From contig NZ_QMIE01000020.1 in the NCBI RefSeq assembly GCF_007625075.1, positions 1 through 64,000 of the forward strand: 64,000 nt of DNA, written 5' to 3'. The notes beneath the pieces were generated by a model that worked only from the letters and a program-made list of their open reading frames with translations, did no database searches and was not told the origin of the DNA. Below, in pieces: positions 42,252 to 51,935 of this stretch (position 1 is its first letter; every line of letters begins with the position of its first letter). The position numbers were made by a program, and so were the translations under genes. This DNA is from Oceanidesulfovibrio indonesiensis (GTDB lineage: Bacteria > Desulfobacterota > Desulfovibrionia > Desulfovibrionales > Desulfovibrionaceae).

Positions 42252-44486
42252 TCACGTTGACGTCTTGGATCCCTGATCCGACAGCATTCCCTGGATGGCG
42301 CGCACGAGTGCTTCGGCGTCGAACGGTTTGTTGAGGACAGCATTGACGCCCGCGGCCAGGCAGCGCTCTCTGTCACCATCTCCGGAGAACTCATTCAGTG
42401 CGATGACGGGCATCTTCGGATTCACTCCCTGGATACGACGCCCTCTGATTGCGTGCACTATCTCAAGACCACTCCTGGACGTGTACTGCATGTCCAGCAC
42501 CGCAAGATCGAATTTCACTGACTGAAGCATTTGCAACGCTTCCGTCGTGTCATGCGCCTGGCCCACTTCCATACCCCACTGCCTGAGAACCTGCGATGTG
42601 GAATCCGGCCCGTGCTGAGTCGCAGCAGCTTCCACCAGAAGCACGCGGGCCTCGGCAAGTCCTGACCCCGCCTGCTTCCGTTCGTCCTGCTCTGCGGATA
42701 CTATGCCCTGCGATGTGGGCAATGGCACGCAGACCTTGAACGCGCTGCCCATGCCGAGCTCACTTTGCACCATGATGATGCCGCCCATCCGCTCCACCAG
42801 CTGTTTGCAGATGGCAAGGCCCAAACCGGAACCGCCGCTGCGCTTGGTGATGAAGTCCTCGGCCAGAGTAAAGCTCTCGAAAATGGTCTCCTGGCTCTGC
42901 GCCGAGATGCCGGGCCCCGTGTCCCGAACGCTGAAGGCGAACGGCGCGTATCCTTCTTTGCATGGCTCGGAAAGCAGGTCCGGCGCAATGCCCATCCACA
43001 CGTCCACCCGCCCTGATCCCGTGAACGTGACGGCGTTGTGCACGATGTTGATAAAAATCTGTCGCAGTCGGTCGGCATCGCCGATGAGGAACGGTGGCAT
43101 ATCGCTATCCCTCGTGCAGGCGAACTCCAGCCCCTTGCAACGGGCTTGCGTGGCGAATGCCTCGCAGATGGAAGCGAAAATGCGTCTGGTGGAGAAACTC
43201 GCCTGGTTGAGAGCCAGCCTGCCGTTTTCCAGGCTGGAAAGATCAAGGAGATCGTTGACGATACGCAGCACCTGGCCTGCGGAGTACATGATGTCCCGAC
43301 AGCTTTCCCGCTGCGTCTCGGAAAGACTGGTCGCCAGGAGCAGCTGCGTCATGCCCATAATTCCGTTGAGCGGCGTCCGCAGCTCATGGCTCATGTTGGC
43401 CAGAAACTCCGTTTTCGCCCGGCTGGCGGCCCTCGCTTCGTCCCGGGCCGCGGTGAGGGCGTCGTGCATCTGACGGTCTTCGGTCACGTCGCGGCTCAGA
43501 CAGGCCATTCGGTCCACATCGCCGTGGGCGTTTCTGAGCGGAAAAATGGAAAGCTCGTAGCGCCTGTCCATATAGACATCTTCCAGGACTATGGATTCCC
43601 CGCGGCGCCTGATCTCGCGAAAGCGTTGCAAACGCGGCCCATAGTAGTCCTGAGGCAGCAGCTCTTTGAGCGCACGGCCCTGGACGTTCTCCGGTTTCTC
43701 GCCGAGAATCGCTGCGGCTTGCCTGTTGACGTCCACAACCACGCCCTCCCCGTCGACGATGGTCATGCCGTCCTGGCTGGCCTCGAAAAACGCGCGGATG
43801 GTGGCGTTTTTCTCTTCGAGCGCCCTGTCCGCAGCCTCGGTCCTGCTTCGCTCCTCGGCGAGCATGCTGCTGGTCTCGCTCAGTTCTCGCTTGCGCTCTT
43901 CAACCTGTTGTTCGAGGTGCCTGTTCATTTCGCTGATGCGCCCGTACAACTCGAAGCTCTCCAAAGCCTGGGCTGCGCCCGAGAAGATGATGGTCAACAG
44001 GGCAAGGTAGGGATCGAGAATCGTCTCCTTGGGCTGGTCCAGAACGCCGACGAATATGCCACGCACCCGGGAGATGGTGGCCAGGGAATGGACCAGAAGC
44101 GTGGCGTCCATCGTATGTGCGGGCAGCATGACCGGCTTGCTGCGGCCGAGCGCCCAGGAAAACGTCTGGTTGGCGATGAGCGCGTCGACCTCTTCCTCCA
44201 TGCGTGAGCGCATATCCCCAGGCGTGCATATGGCGAGGTTGAAGTCGGAGTCCGCCTCATTGACCATGTACAGGGTCATGGCCTTGAAGCGTATGAGTGT
44301 CTGCACTTTTCTGGCCGTTTCCTGGAGGATAGGCACCGGGCTGTCCAGCTGGTTGAGGCTGGAGGCGAACGAGCCCATGGAGCCGGCCAGCTCCAGGGCG
44401 TTCAATGCGCGCCGGCGCTCTTCTTCGAGGCGCTTGATGCGCTCCTCGTAAGGCTCCGGGTTGAATGGGGCCATGTTATCTTTCAT
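42252..44486 (-). CDS. Hybrid sensor histidine kinase with degenerate receiver
   Basis: This 744-residue soluble kinase has a GAF-like N-terminal domain (about 40-190), a coiled coil, a PAS domain (about 228-340), and the HisKA domain with His367 (ANMSHELRTPLNG). An ATPase domain follows (IVHNAVTFTG, DTGPGI, GGSGLGLAI). The C-terminal receiver keeps the likely phospho-acceptor Asp (LAVLDMQYTSRSGLE) and the lysine (NKPFDAE), but the acidic pair that binds Mg2+ is altered to 'VEAAATQ'. The gene overlaps the upstream HDOD gene by 11 bases, so the two are co-expressed. Confidence 0.93.
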   Translation of the reverse strand: MKDNMAPFNPEPYEERIKRLEEERRRALNALELAGSMGSFASSLNQLDSPVPILQETARKVQTLIRFKAMTLYMVNEADSDFNLAICTPGDMRSRMEEEVDALIANQTFSWALGRSKPVMLPAHTMDATLLVHSLATISRVRGIFVGVLDQPKETILDPYLALLTIIFSGAAQALESFELYGRISEMNRHLEQQVEERKRELSETSSMLAEERSRTEAADRALEEKNATIRAFFEASQDGMTIVDGEGVVVDVNRQAAAILGEKPENVQGRALKELLPQDYYGPRLQRFREIRRRGESIVLEDVYMDRRYELSIFPLRNAHGDVDRMACLSRDVTEDRQMHDALTAARDEARAASRAKTEFLANMSHELRTPLNGIMGMTQLLLATSLSETQRESCRDIMYSAGQVLRIVNDLLDLSSLENGRLALNQASFSTRRIFASICEAFATQARCKGLEFACTRDSDMPPFLIGDADRLRQIFINIVHNAVTFTGSGRVDVWMGIAPDLLSEPCKEGYAPFAFSVRDTGPGISAQSQETIFESFTLAEDFITKRSGGSGLGLAICKQLVERMGGIIMVQSELGMGSAFKVCVPLPTSQGIVSAEQDERKQAGSGLAEARVLLVEAAATQHGPDSTSQVLRQWGMEVGQAHDTTEALQMLQSVKFDLAVLDMQYTSRSGLEIVHAIRGRRIQGVNPKMPVIALNEFSGDGDRERCLAAGVNAVLNKPFDAEALVRAIQGMLSDQGSKTST

Positions 44487-45747
44487 CTCGCTGCCCGGAG
44501 AAGAACATCGACACGATTTCTTCGAGCTGGCGGTCGGTTTGGCGGACCGAAGTGATCAACAACCCTTGGGGCAGGTCGAGAACGTCCCAGACATCCGCCT
44601 GCAAGGGAGGCACCAGGCAGGTGCCGCTACACCCCATTTCCATGGCTATGGTCATGATGTCCGCCAGATGGATAAATGACGTTTCAAACGTGTTCTCCGC
44701 CCGCACCGGACTGTGGTGCCGCGACACCATGCTCCGCAGATCCACCGGCATCAGCCATTCTTCCATCAGGAATCCGGCGACCATGCCATGGTCGTAGCCG
44801 AGGATGTCGCGCTCCGCGCGCCACATTTCCAGATTGTTCTCGGCCGCGTGGAGCATCGCCTTGCCCATGAGGTGAGGAATTTCCTTGAGCATTACCAGTC
44901 GACCGATGTCGTGCAGAAGCCCGGCCACGAAGAACCGTTCCTCCGAGAGCCCCGGCCGGCGACCTGCCAGCGCCCGGGCAATGAGGCCGCAGGCAACGGA
45001 ATGCTTCCAGAAGCTGTGCATGTCCAGACCGTCCAGCGGCATGTCCTCGAAGTGTCGGATGACCGTGATGCCGTGGGCGAGCGTGGCGAGTTCGTTGAAG
45101 CCGAGCAACGCCACGGCGCGATTAATGGAGTCGATTTTGGAAGGAAACCCGTAGAAGGGACTGTTCACCAGCTTGAGCAGCTTGGCCGAGAGGCTGACAT
45201 CCTTGGAAATCACGTCGGATATCGTGGCGGCTGAGCTTTTCGGATCACTGATGACTTCGACTACGCGGTAGTAAATGTCCGGCAGCGACGCCAGATTGAC
45301 ATGGCGGCGGACAAGCTCCATGGCCGATGGAATCTCGTCGCCGTTGGGTCCGCAGTGTTGCAGCAACTCCGGAGGGATATCCGTGTTGATGTGGCCGCTG
45401 CACAGTTCAGCGCCGTGTATGTTGCGTTCCGCACAGCGCAGCAGCGATATCTGGTAGAGCTCGCGCACAGCCTCGTGGCCGAGATTCGCGCGGGAGAAGA
45501 GTTCGGATGCTCGGGCTTCGCACGCGTGCAGTGTCTCCGGGGAAAGCTGGGCTATGGCTTCGCCCATGGTCTTTTCCCTGTCGGCCCCTTCTATGTCAGC
45601 TTCAGGTACGCCCCAGATGCTCAGGACGCGGACATGCTTATTGGTGAGTTTTGTACCCTTTGGCAGCAGAAACCGTCCATTTGGCGCATAAAGATCGGCG
45701 CCCAGCACCATCTTGGGTTTGACATCCTGTATGTTGATGATTCCCAC
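44476..45747 (-). CDS. HDOD-domain signalling protein
   Basis: The 423-residue protein has an N-terminal segment (1-130) beginning 'MGIINIQDVKPKMVLGADLYAPNGRFLLPKGTKL' and an HDOD domain (about 140-340): 'LVRRHVNLASLPDIYYRVVEVISDPKSSAATISDVISKDVSLSAKLLKLVNSPFYG', 'AVALLGFNELATLAHGITVI' and 'FFVAGLLHDIGRLVML'. HDOD proteins are catalytically poor relatives of HD phosphohydrolases that act in signalling. The 'HDIG' residues are present here. The start is GTG at 45747. It is the first gene of a two-gene operon with the hybrid kinase. Confidence 0.92.
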   Translation of the reverse strand: MGIINIQDVKPKMVLGADLYAPNGRFLLPKGTKLTNKHVRVLSIWGVPEADIEGADREKTMGEAIAQLSPETLHACEARASELFSRANLGHEAVRELYQISLLRCAERNIHGAELCSGHINTDIPPELLQHCGPNGDEIPSAMELVRRHVNLASLPDIYYRVVEVISDPKSSAATISDVISKDVSLSAKLLKLVNSPFYGFPSKIDSINRAVALLGFNELATLAHGITVIRHFEDMPLDGLDMHSFWKHSVACGLIARALAGRRPGLSEERFFVAGLLHDIGRLVMLKEIPHLMGKAMLHAAENNLEMWRAERDILGYDHGMVAGFLMEEWLMPVDLRSMVSRHHSPVRAENTFETSFIHLADIMTIAMEMGCSGTCLVPPLQADVWDVLDLPQGLLITSVRQTDRQLEEIVSMFFSGQRDER

Positions 45748-46101
45748 AAAGCCCGCCCTTCACGTTTCCGGGATGATTTTTCCTGGAACTGCCCCTTTCA
45801 TAATAGTATCTTTACCCGAGCGCCGCGTCGATACAAGGATCAAAGTGCAGGGCTCATGCTCGCCGTCGAATATACATTTGCTTCCTCTGTTTAATATTTT
45901 CTCTATATTACAAAATCCTTACAGCGTTGCAAAGCATTTTCTCGCGCTTCAGCAAGGCCTCGGAGGCAGCAATATATTCGCACGATCTCTGTTCCATCCG
46001 ATGCAACCCGACACGTCCATGCGATCCGGAAAAAGGGCTTGCGCACCAAGGGGCCTTCCGGGCTATACTCATGTTGAAAATTGCACCAAGGAGACAAACG
46101 C
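45748..46101. other. Divergent promoter region between HDOD and uspA genes
   Basis: This 354-bp region is A/T-rich around 45880-45920. It carries the probable uspA promoter at 46039-46069. The HDOD promoter was not identified. No gene or repeat was seen. Confidence 0.5.
46039..46069 (+). promoter_or_regulatory. Candidate promoter of the universal stress gene
   Basis: TTGCGC (46039-46044) and TATACT (46064-46069) are 19 bp apart, a wide but usable spacing. Transcription would begin near 46076 with a short leader before the GTG at 46102. Confidence 0.4.
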
Positions 46102-46560
46102 GTGAGCGACATCCGTATCAAAACAATACTGCTGCCCATCGACCTCTCGCCTGCCGCCCCCCACGTTGCAGCCCGGGCCCTGTACCTCGCCGAGGCCCTG
46201 GATGCGCGCATCATCCCCCTGTACGTGGCGCCCTCGTATGAGCGATACCACATCCTTCAGGTGGACGAAATCGAGACCAACCGCTTCGCCCAGTCCGTCA
46301 CAGAAGGCGCCCAGCGGACCATGGCGGAGTTTGTGGACGCGCACCTGAAGTCCGACCGCGTGGAGCCAGGGCGGGTCGTCGGCGGTTATCCGGCCGAGAC
46401 GATCCTCGATATTGCCTGGCAGGAAAAGGCCGACCTCATCGTCATGGGCACACATGGCCATACTGGCATCCAACGCCTTCTCCTTGGTTCCGTGGCGGAA
46501 AAGGTGGTGCGCTCATCTCCCGTGCCTGTATTCACCGTGCGTCCAGTCGATAACGCTTGA
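46102..46560 (+). CDS. Universal stress protein (UspA family)
   Basis: This 152-residue protein is a single Usp domain. It begins 'IKTILLPIDLSPAAPHVAARALYLAEALDARIIPLYV' and has the ATP-binding motif GTHGHTGIQRLLLGSVAEKVV (G-2x-G-9x-G-S pattern), so it is probably of the nucleotide-binding class. The start is GTG at 46102, with AAGGAG nine bases upstream; a TTG further upstream lacks a site. Confidence 0.93.
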   Translation: MSDIRIKTILLPIDLSPAAPHVAARALYLAEALDARIIPLYVAPSYERYHILQVDEIETNRFAQSVTEGAQRTMAEFVDAHLKSDRVEPGRVVGGYPAETILDIAWQEKADLIVMGTHGHTGIQRLLLGSVAEKVVRSSPVPVFTVRPVDNA

Positions 46561-46686
46561 TATGATCGAGAGCTGATGTTTCTCGTATTCCCATTCCCGG
46601 CCTTATGGGCGGCAACGCCGAGGATACCGCGCGAGTGCGACCCACCCTCCTTATTTCACAGTAAAGCAACGCTCTAGGAGACGACC

Positions 46687-47004
46687 ATGGACAAAAAGCC
46701 GAGTCACTTCCTGCGCATTATGGAAAAGTATCCCCGATACATGAAAGCCCACGAGGAGCTCGGCAAAGCCGTGAAGGAAGCCGGCCCCCTGGACGAAAAG
46801 ACACTGAACCTCGTGCAGCTCGCGGCGGCCGCGGCCGCCGGCAGCGAAGGCGCCGTGCACAGCCACGCCCGCCGCGCCCGCAATCTCGGCGTCACCGAAG
46901 CCGAACTGTGCCACGCCATTCTCGCATGCACCTCCACCGTCGGCTTTCCTGCAGTGAGCGCCGCCCTTTCCTGGATAGGACACCCTGACGAGGAGGAGGA
47001 CTAG
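46687..47004 (+). CDS. AhpD-like/carboxymuconolactone decarboxylase family protein
   Basis: This 105-residue helical protein matches the CMD/AhpD fold: 'LDEKTLNLVQLAAAAAAGSEGAVHSHARRARNLGVTEAELCHAILACTSTVGFPAVSAAL'. In AhpD-type peroxidase partners the helix carries a Cys-x-x-Cys and then His. Here that segment reads 'EGAVHSHARRA', so the histidine stays but both cysteines are missing. It is likely not a thiol peroxidase. The next gene starts directly after its stop codon. Confidence 0.88.
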   Translation: MDKKPSHFLRIMEKYPRYMKAHEELGKAVKEAGPLDEKTLNLVQLAAAAAAGSEGAVHSHARRARNLGVTEAELCHAILACTSTVGFPAVSAALSWIGHPDEEED

Positions 47005-47604
47005 ATGCGCGCGCTGCACCCCTCCACACTTTGGCCACTGGCCGTGTCGGCGCTGCTTTTTGTAGCTCTCGCCGCCCTGCCCGCACGAGCCGCATCGCTC
47101 GCAGACGAAGAAAAGGTCCTCGACGAAGGAATGGAGCTCGCTGACATCCAGCTTGCGGGAACGAATGAACAGTATGCCGAGTACCTCGGCATTCCAGCTG
47201 GGCAGCCGTTCGCCCTTTCGGACATCGAGGCCGACTACCTGCTCATCCAGGTCTTTTCCATGTATTGCCCGCACTGCCAGCGCGAAGCTCCGCATATGAA
47301 GGCGCTGCATGAACGGCTTCTGACATCCGATCACGCCGGCGCGCTCAAAATCATCGGCCTCGGCGTGGGCAACTCCGAATACGAGGTGGGCTTCTTCCGC
47401 GACGAGTACGACCTCGCCTTTCCCCTGCTGCCGGATCCGGACTACGCTGCATACGATCACGTAGGCGCTGTCGGCACGCCTTTCTACGCGCTGGTGGACC
47501 TGAAGGATGAAGGCGGCCACCCCGTGCTGTTCACGCAGGAAGGCACTTTCGAGGATGAAGATGCGTTCTATGAACTGCTGATGGAGAAGGCCGGATTGAA
47601 GTAA
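47005..47604 (+). CDS. Exported thioredoxin-fold protein (TlpA/AhpC-like)
   Basis: The 199-residue protein has a signal peptide (ending ARAA) and a thioredoxin fold with active site CPHC in 'LLIQVFSMYCPHCQREAPHMKALHERL'. The cis-proline loop is seen as 'VGTPFYALVD'. CPHC is the motif of oxidising disulfide enzymes such as DsbA, whereas the fold order is closer to TlpA/ResA. It acts in the periplasm. Its ATG abuts the stop of the AhpD-like gene, so the two are translated together. A terminator follows. Confidence 0.9.
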   Translation: MRALHPSTLWPLAVSALLFVALAALPARAASLADEEKVLDEGMELADIQLAGTNEQYAEYLGIPAGQPFALSDIEADYLLIQVFSMYCPHCQREAPHMKALHERLLTSDHAGALKIIGLGVGNSEYEVGFFRDEYDLAFPLLPDPDYAAYDHVGAVGTPFYALVDLKDEGGHPVLFTQEGTFEDEDAFYELLMEKAGLK

Positions 47605-47631
47605 TCACCTACTGACGATTTACAGACAACA

Positions 47632-47664
47632 TGCCGCTGGACTCTGTTCCGGCGGCTTTTTTCT
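47632..47664 (+). terminator. Rho-independent terminator after the thioredoxin-fold gene
   Basis: GCCGCTGGA and TCCGGCGGC pair (one G-T pair) around six bases and are followed by TTTTTTCTTTT. It lies 28 bp after the stop. Confidence 0.9.
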
Positions 47665-47826
47665 TTTCGAACAGCTTGATGCACTCCTTTGCATCCATAC
47701 TTGCGTTACCCTGCTTTCTATTGAATAATATATTGTGAGAACAACAACTATCCTCACAGGCAACCGCAGCTGCCGCGTTGCACCAACGGCTGCACCGACA
47801 TCACGTTCAGCAAGTGCAGGTCCCAC

Positions 47827-49641
47827 ATGCTCCGACGCTTTTCCATCCGTGTACGCATTCTGTTTGTTATCGGACTCATGGTGATCTTCGTCATCGGGGT
47901 CACTCTGGCCTTCCTCGCCAACTCCAACACCATCCGCGAGATCAGTCTCGAAGAAATCAACGATCTGATGCTTGAAGGGCAGAAGCAGAAGCTCCAGGTG
48001 GCCACGAACTCCCTGGCAGTGGCTCTGGGGCAGACGCTGCAGGGCGTCCCGCCGCACGAACGCATCGATATCATCAAAAAACTCACGGCGGATATCCGTT
48101 TCGAAGACGACGAGTCCGGCTACTACTTCGTGTACCAGGGAACCACGGCCCTGTCCGTTCCGGCAAAGACTTCCGTGGAGGGCGAGGACCTGAGCGGCTC
48201 AACGGACGCCAACAATGTCTATTACGTGCGCGAACTGGCCAAACGCGCCGAGCAGGGAGGCGGGTTCGTCCGGTACGTATTCCTGAAGCCCGGAGCCGGC
48301 GACCAGCCAAAGCTCGCCTACTCCGAGATGATTCCCGGCACGGACATGTGGATCGGCACCGGCGTATACATTGACAACATCGACGCGGCAAAGCAGCAGG
48401 TGAGCGCGCGCATCAAGGATGTCGTGGCTGCGAACGTCATGCGGATCGTGGGTGTGCTCGCGGCCATCTTCGTCATCCTCGTGCTGCCGCTGGCCCTGCT
48501 CATCTCGCGCAGCATCAGCACCCCCCTGGCAAACGCCACGGCCGCCGCCGGACAGATAGCCCGTGGCAACTTCGACGTGGACCTTTCCGCCGCGGGGCGT
48601 GACGAGGTGGCCGAACTCGAGACGGCTCTGACCAGTATGGCCGCCACCCTGCGCAGGAACATCGCCGAAATCGAAGCCAAATCGGCCGAGGCCGAGGACA
48701 AAGCCCGCGCCGCCGAAACAGCCAAGGCCGAAGCCGAGAAAGCCCGGCAGCAGGCCGAGTCCGCCAAGTCCGAAGGAATGCTCCACGCCGCCGAACGCCT
48801 GGACGAAGTGGTCCGCAACATCTTTGCCGCCAGCGAGGAAATCTCGGCACATGCCGACGAGATCAACTCCGGCACCGAGCACCAGCGCCAGCGCATCGAA
48901 GCCACAGCCACGGCCATGGAGGAAATGAACGCCACGGTGCTGGAGGTGGCCCGCAACGCCTCCGACGCCGCCCAGCAGGGCGAAGGCGTGAAAAGCAAGG
49001 CTCAGGACGGCGCAGACGTGGTGCGCGGCTCCATCGCGGCCATGGACGCTACTCGTAGGCAGGCCGGCGCTTTGCAGGAATCCATGAAGGAGCTGGAAGC
49101 GCAGGCCTCGTCAATCGGCCAGATCATGAACGTGATCACGGACATCGCCGACCAGACGAACCTGCTGGCGCTGAACGCGGCCATCGAGGCGGCGCGCGCT
49201 GGCGAGGCGGGCCGGGGATTCGCCGTGGTGGCCGACGAGGTGCGCAAGCTGGCCGAGAAGACCATGACCGCCACCAAGGAGGTGGGCGACTCCATATCCG
49301 CAATCCAGCGCGTCGCGGACGATAACGTCCGCGCCATGGACACGGCAGTGTCCGAACTGGAAAAAGCCACCGACCAGTCCCACCGCTCCGGCGAGGCGCT
49401 TGGGGAAATCGTAAGCGGCACCGAGGAAAGCGCCGAGCAGATTCGCTCCATCGCCACGGCCGCGGAGGAGCAGTCCGCCGCCTCGGACGAGATCAACCAG
49501 TCCATCGATGAGATCAGCAACATCGCTGCGGAAACGGCGCGCGGCGTGGCCGAGACCACGCAGGCCCTCTCGCAGCTGGCGTCGCAGGCATCCGTCCTGC
49601 AGAACCTCATCGAGGAGCTGAAGGCCGACGCGGGACGGTGA
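47827..49641 (+). CDS. Methyl-accepting chemotaxis protein with a single Cache domain
   Basis: This 604-residue receptor has a first membrane helix (about 11-30), a periplasmic sCache_2-type domain (35-190: '[12 protein letters not shown]', '[33 protein letters not shown]'), a second helix (about 198-218) and a HAMP domain. A long Ala/Glu coiled coil follows, then the signalling tip '[45 protein letters not shown]'. It reports small organic ligands to CheA. There is no C-terminal CheR pentapeptide. A terminator follows. Confidence 0.96.
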   Translation: MLRRFSIRVRILFVIGLMVIFVIGVTLAFLANSNTIREISLEEINDLMLEGQKQKLQVATNSLAVALGQTLQGVPPHERIDIIKKLTADIRFEDDESGYYFVYQGTTALSVPAKTSVEGEDLSGSTDANNVYYVRELAKRAEQGGGFVRYVFLKPGAGDQPKLAYSEMIPGTDMWIGTGVYIDNIDAAKQQVSARIKDVVAANVMRIVGVLAAIFVILVLPLALLISRSISTPLANATAAAGQIARGNFDVDLSAAGRDEVAELETALTSMAATLRRNIAEIEAKSAEAEDKARAAETAKAEAEKARQQAESAKSEGMLHAAERLDEVVRNIFAASEEISAHADEINSGTEHQRQRIEATATAMEEMNATVLEVARNASDAAQQGEGVKSKAQDGADVVRGSIAAMDATRRQAGALQESMKELEAQASSIGQIMNVITDIADQTNLLALNAAIEAARAGEAGRGFAVVADEVRKLAEKTMTATKEVGDSISAIQRVADDNVRAMDTAVSELEKATDQSHRSGEALGEIVSGTEESAEQIRSIATAAEEQSAASDEINQSIDEISNIAAETARGVAETTQALSQLASQASVLQNLIEELKADAGR

Positions 49642-49676
49642 GACTCATTTGCAGCCCGGTGCGCCCAACAACGACA

Positions 49677-49712
49677 AGAGGCCGTCCCCACACGGAGACG
49701 GCCTCTTCCTTT
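49677..49712 (+). terminator. Rho-independent terminator after the chemoreceptor gene
   Basis: AGAGGCCGTC (49677-49686) and GACGGCCTCT (49697-49706) pair perfectly, followed by TCCTTT. It lies close to the stop of the converging gene at 49731 and may serve both directions. Confidence 0.85.
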
Positions 49713-49730
49713 GGCATTCTCAGTCAGTGG

Positions 49731-50147
49731 CTACTTCTTCGTCATCATCTGGCAGACCGCCACGCGGAAGTCGTCGCCGGCCTCCAGGACGCATACCTCC
49801 ATTTCGGCCCCGTGCAGCATGGCCATGAAGTGGCTGTCCTCGTCCGCCATGAGGATGGAGCCGTCCTTGCGCACCACGCCCACGAGGTCCTCGCACTCGT
49901 TGGGGCTGCACCACTCCCCGTGAAACGCCCCACCCTCCTGTTGCGCGATCTTCAGGGTCCAGGTGGCGCCTTTGGCCGCGTAGCGGTTATCCGGCCCGGG
50001 GGTGATCTTGTGGCCGCCTTCGCCGCTGAGCGCCCCCCAGGTCTCGCCCGTGGAGGTCCACTCGCCCACAAGATCGCCGGCCGCAGCCGAGGTTGTCAGG
50101 AACGCCATGCACGCCGCCACGACCAGGCACATCGTCAACCGTTTCAT
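49731..50147 (-). CDS. Small exported protein of unknown function
   Basis: This 138-residue protein has a signal peptide (ending SAAAG). The mature part reads 'DLVGEWTSTGETWGALSGEGGHKITP...WTLKIAQQEGGAFHGEWCSPNECEDLVGVVRKDGSILMADEDSHFMAML', which looks like a small beta-barrel of eight or more strands, similar in style to lipocalin-like or extracellular 'GxW' proteins. It has three cysteines near WCSPNECED and VCVLE, plus a last one in AVCQ. No function is known. AAAGGAG precedes the start at 50147. Confidence 0.82.
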   Translation of the reverse strand: MKRLTMCLVVAACMAFLTTSAAAGDLVGEWTSTGETWGALSGEGGHKITPGPDNRYAAKGATWTLKIAQQEGGAFHGEWCSPNECEDLVGVVRKDGSILMADEDSHFMAMLHGAEMEVCVLEAGDDFRVAVCQMMTKK

Positions 50148-50379
50148 ATCACTCTCCTTTTCAACGTGCTGGTTCTGCAAGCTGAGGCACTGTAGCAAAA
50201 GAGACACGGCAAACGAAGCGTTTTCCCTTCGTAGAAGCAGGCGAAGCGCCATTCAGCCGGACTGGCCTGAGACCTTCTGTTTCAAGGACATGTTCAGGAG
50301 CACGCCGCAACACCTCGCTTTTCGCCCTCAATCGCGCCAATGAAGCCAGGCTTACGGTGTGGGATTGTGGGGCGCCCGG

Positions 50380-51177
50380 TCACCTGCCCCCTGCTCTATA
50401 GTAGTACTGCATGGCCTCGGGCATGAAGCGCTGCAACTCGGCAATGCGGTTCTGGTCCGACGGGTGCGTGGAGAGGTACTCCGACGGCTTGGCCTTGCCG
50501 CGCTGCATCATGGTCTGCCAGAAGCTCACGGCGGCGCGCGGGTCGTACCCGGCCTGGGCCATGGTAATGAGACCGATGTAGTCGGCCTCGTACTCCTGCT
50601 TTCGGCTGAAGGGCAGGATGTAGCCGTACTGCGCGCCAAGGCCGAACGCGACGTTGGCAGCCTGCGTGGCCGTTGGGGACATGTCGCCCAGGGCGGCCAT
50701 GGCAGCCTGCTGGCCCATCTGCGCGGCCAGGACATTGGACACACGCTCGCCGCCGTGGCGCGCCAGGACATGGCCGATCTCGTGGGCGATGACCGCTGCG
50801 ACCTCATCCCGGCTGCGCGCCGCCTGCAGCAACCCTGTGTAGACGAAGACCTTGCCGCCCGGCAGGGCGAAGGCGTTGACCGTTTCCGAATCGTCCACCA
50901 CGAAGAACTGCCAGTCGAAATCCTGCCGCCCCGTGACCGTGGCGATACGCCGGCCGATGGCTTTGACCTCCTCCACCTGCGGACCGGCGCGCACCACGCG
51001 CTCTTTCTGCAGCACCTGCTCGGCGGCCTGGTTGCCGAGGGCGAGCTCCTGCTGCGGCGAGACGAGCATGAGCTGGCTGCGTCCCGTGTACGGCGCCACG
51101 GCGCATCCGGCCGCCACGAGCAGCAGGGCGAGAGCAACGAGGCAACCATATCGTGTGATCATGGAACGAATCTGCAT
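50380..51177 (-). CDS. M48-family metalloprotease lipoprotein
   Basis: The 265-residue protein has a lipoprotein signal (LLVAAGCA) and the M48 zinc protease domain: HEIGH (with 'AAVIAHEIGHVLARHGGERVS') as zinc site and 'EYEADYIGLITMAQAGYDP' with the third ligand Glu. This matches the YcaL/LoiP/BepA group, which trim or check outer-membrane proteins. It lacks the TPR domain of BepA, so it is closer to LoiP or YcaL. The start at 51177 follows AAGGAG. Confidence 0.93.
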   Translation of the reverse strand: MQIRSMITRYGCLVALALLLVAAGCAVAPYTGRSQLMLVSPQQELALGNQAAEQVLQKERVVRAGPQVEEVKAIGRRIATVTGRQDFDWQFFVVDDSETVNAFALPGGKVFVYTGLLQAARSRDEVAAVIAHEIGHVLARHGGERVSNVLAAQMGQQAAMAALGDMSPTATQAANVAFGLGAQYGYILPFSRKQEYEADYIGLITMAQAGYDPRAAVSFWQTMMQRGKAKPSEYLSTHPSDQNRIAELQRFMPEAMQYYYRAGGR

Positions 51178-51338
51178 GTCTGAAACTCCTTGAAGTGGCG
51201 AGGAATTATCTGGCAGCGAAGATTATAGCATGGACGCAGACGAATGGGCAGGCGATTCGTTGACGCGGTGCACAGAGCAAAACGGAATGCATCGCGTATC
51301 CATGCAATGCCCCGGGCAGATCAGATTGACGAGGAGTT

Positions 51339-51722
51339 TCAGTCATTTCTGCGCCCCACATCCACTACATCGTAGAACACGATGCCCAGAATGGCGCTCC
51401 AGCCCACGCCGTGAAACAGGATGTTGCCTGTGGCGTCCAGCGAGGTCGAAATGGTGTTCAGCACCGCGCTGATGAGGAAGACCGAGCACGCCAGCAGGAG
51501 CATGCCCAGGACGTGGCAGGCCCAGTACATGAGCCTGGTCTTCTGCTCCCTGTAGCTGATTGAGGTCCACATCTGCATCATGGTCGCCCAGATGATCGGG
51601 ATGGCGACGAAAAACAGCAGGAGATTGTTCTCGTCCGGCAGTCGGAAATCGAGATGCCATTCGAAATACCAGGCTCCCACGACAACGATGAGCAGGTCTC
51701 TGATGAGGACGAAAAGGGGCAT
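51339..51722 (-). CDS. Small integral membrane protein of unknown function
   Basis: The 127-residue protein has four predicted membrane helices (about 4-22, 33-52, 66-90 and 103-120). It starts 'MPLFVLIRDLLIVVVGAWYFEWHLDF'. No family was recognised. It lies between the M48 protease and the liv terminator, on the same strand, and probably has its own promoter. Confidence 0.7.
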   Translation of the reverse strand: MPLFVLIRDLLIVVVGAWYFEWHLDFRLPDENNLLLFFVAIPIIWATMMQMWTSISYREQKTRLMYWACHVLGMLLLACSVFLISAVLNTISTSLDATGNILFHGVGWSAILGIVFYDVVDVGRRND

Positions 51723-51835
51723 GCAGACACGGTACCTAAGAGCATTGCACCGGGCAAGCCGTCAGGCAGGCATTATCCGGACTCTTCATGGGTGCGACAG
51801 GCGTCTGTTCGATCCCACAAGAAAGCGGGGACCTG

Positions 51836-51879
51836 CAACAAAACGAGGCGGCGCTCCACGTCAGGGAAACGCCGCCTCG
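51836..51879 (-). terminator. Rho-independent terminator of the liv operon
   Basis: CGAGGCGGCG and CGCCGCCTCG (51844-51853 and 51870-51879) pair perfectly. On the minus strand TTTTGTT follows. It lies 57 bp after the livF stop. Confidence 0.88.
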
Positions 51880-51935
51880 GCATTTGTCTTGTGGCGGCTG
51901 CTGTCAGACAGCTGATACCAGCATTTTCGCAAGTA

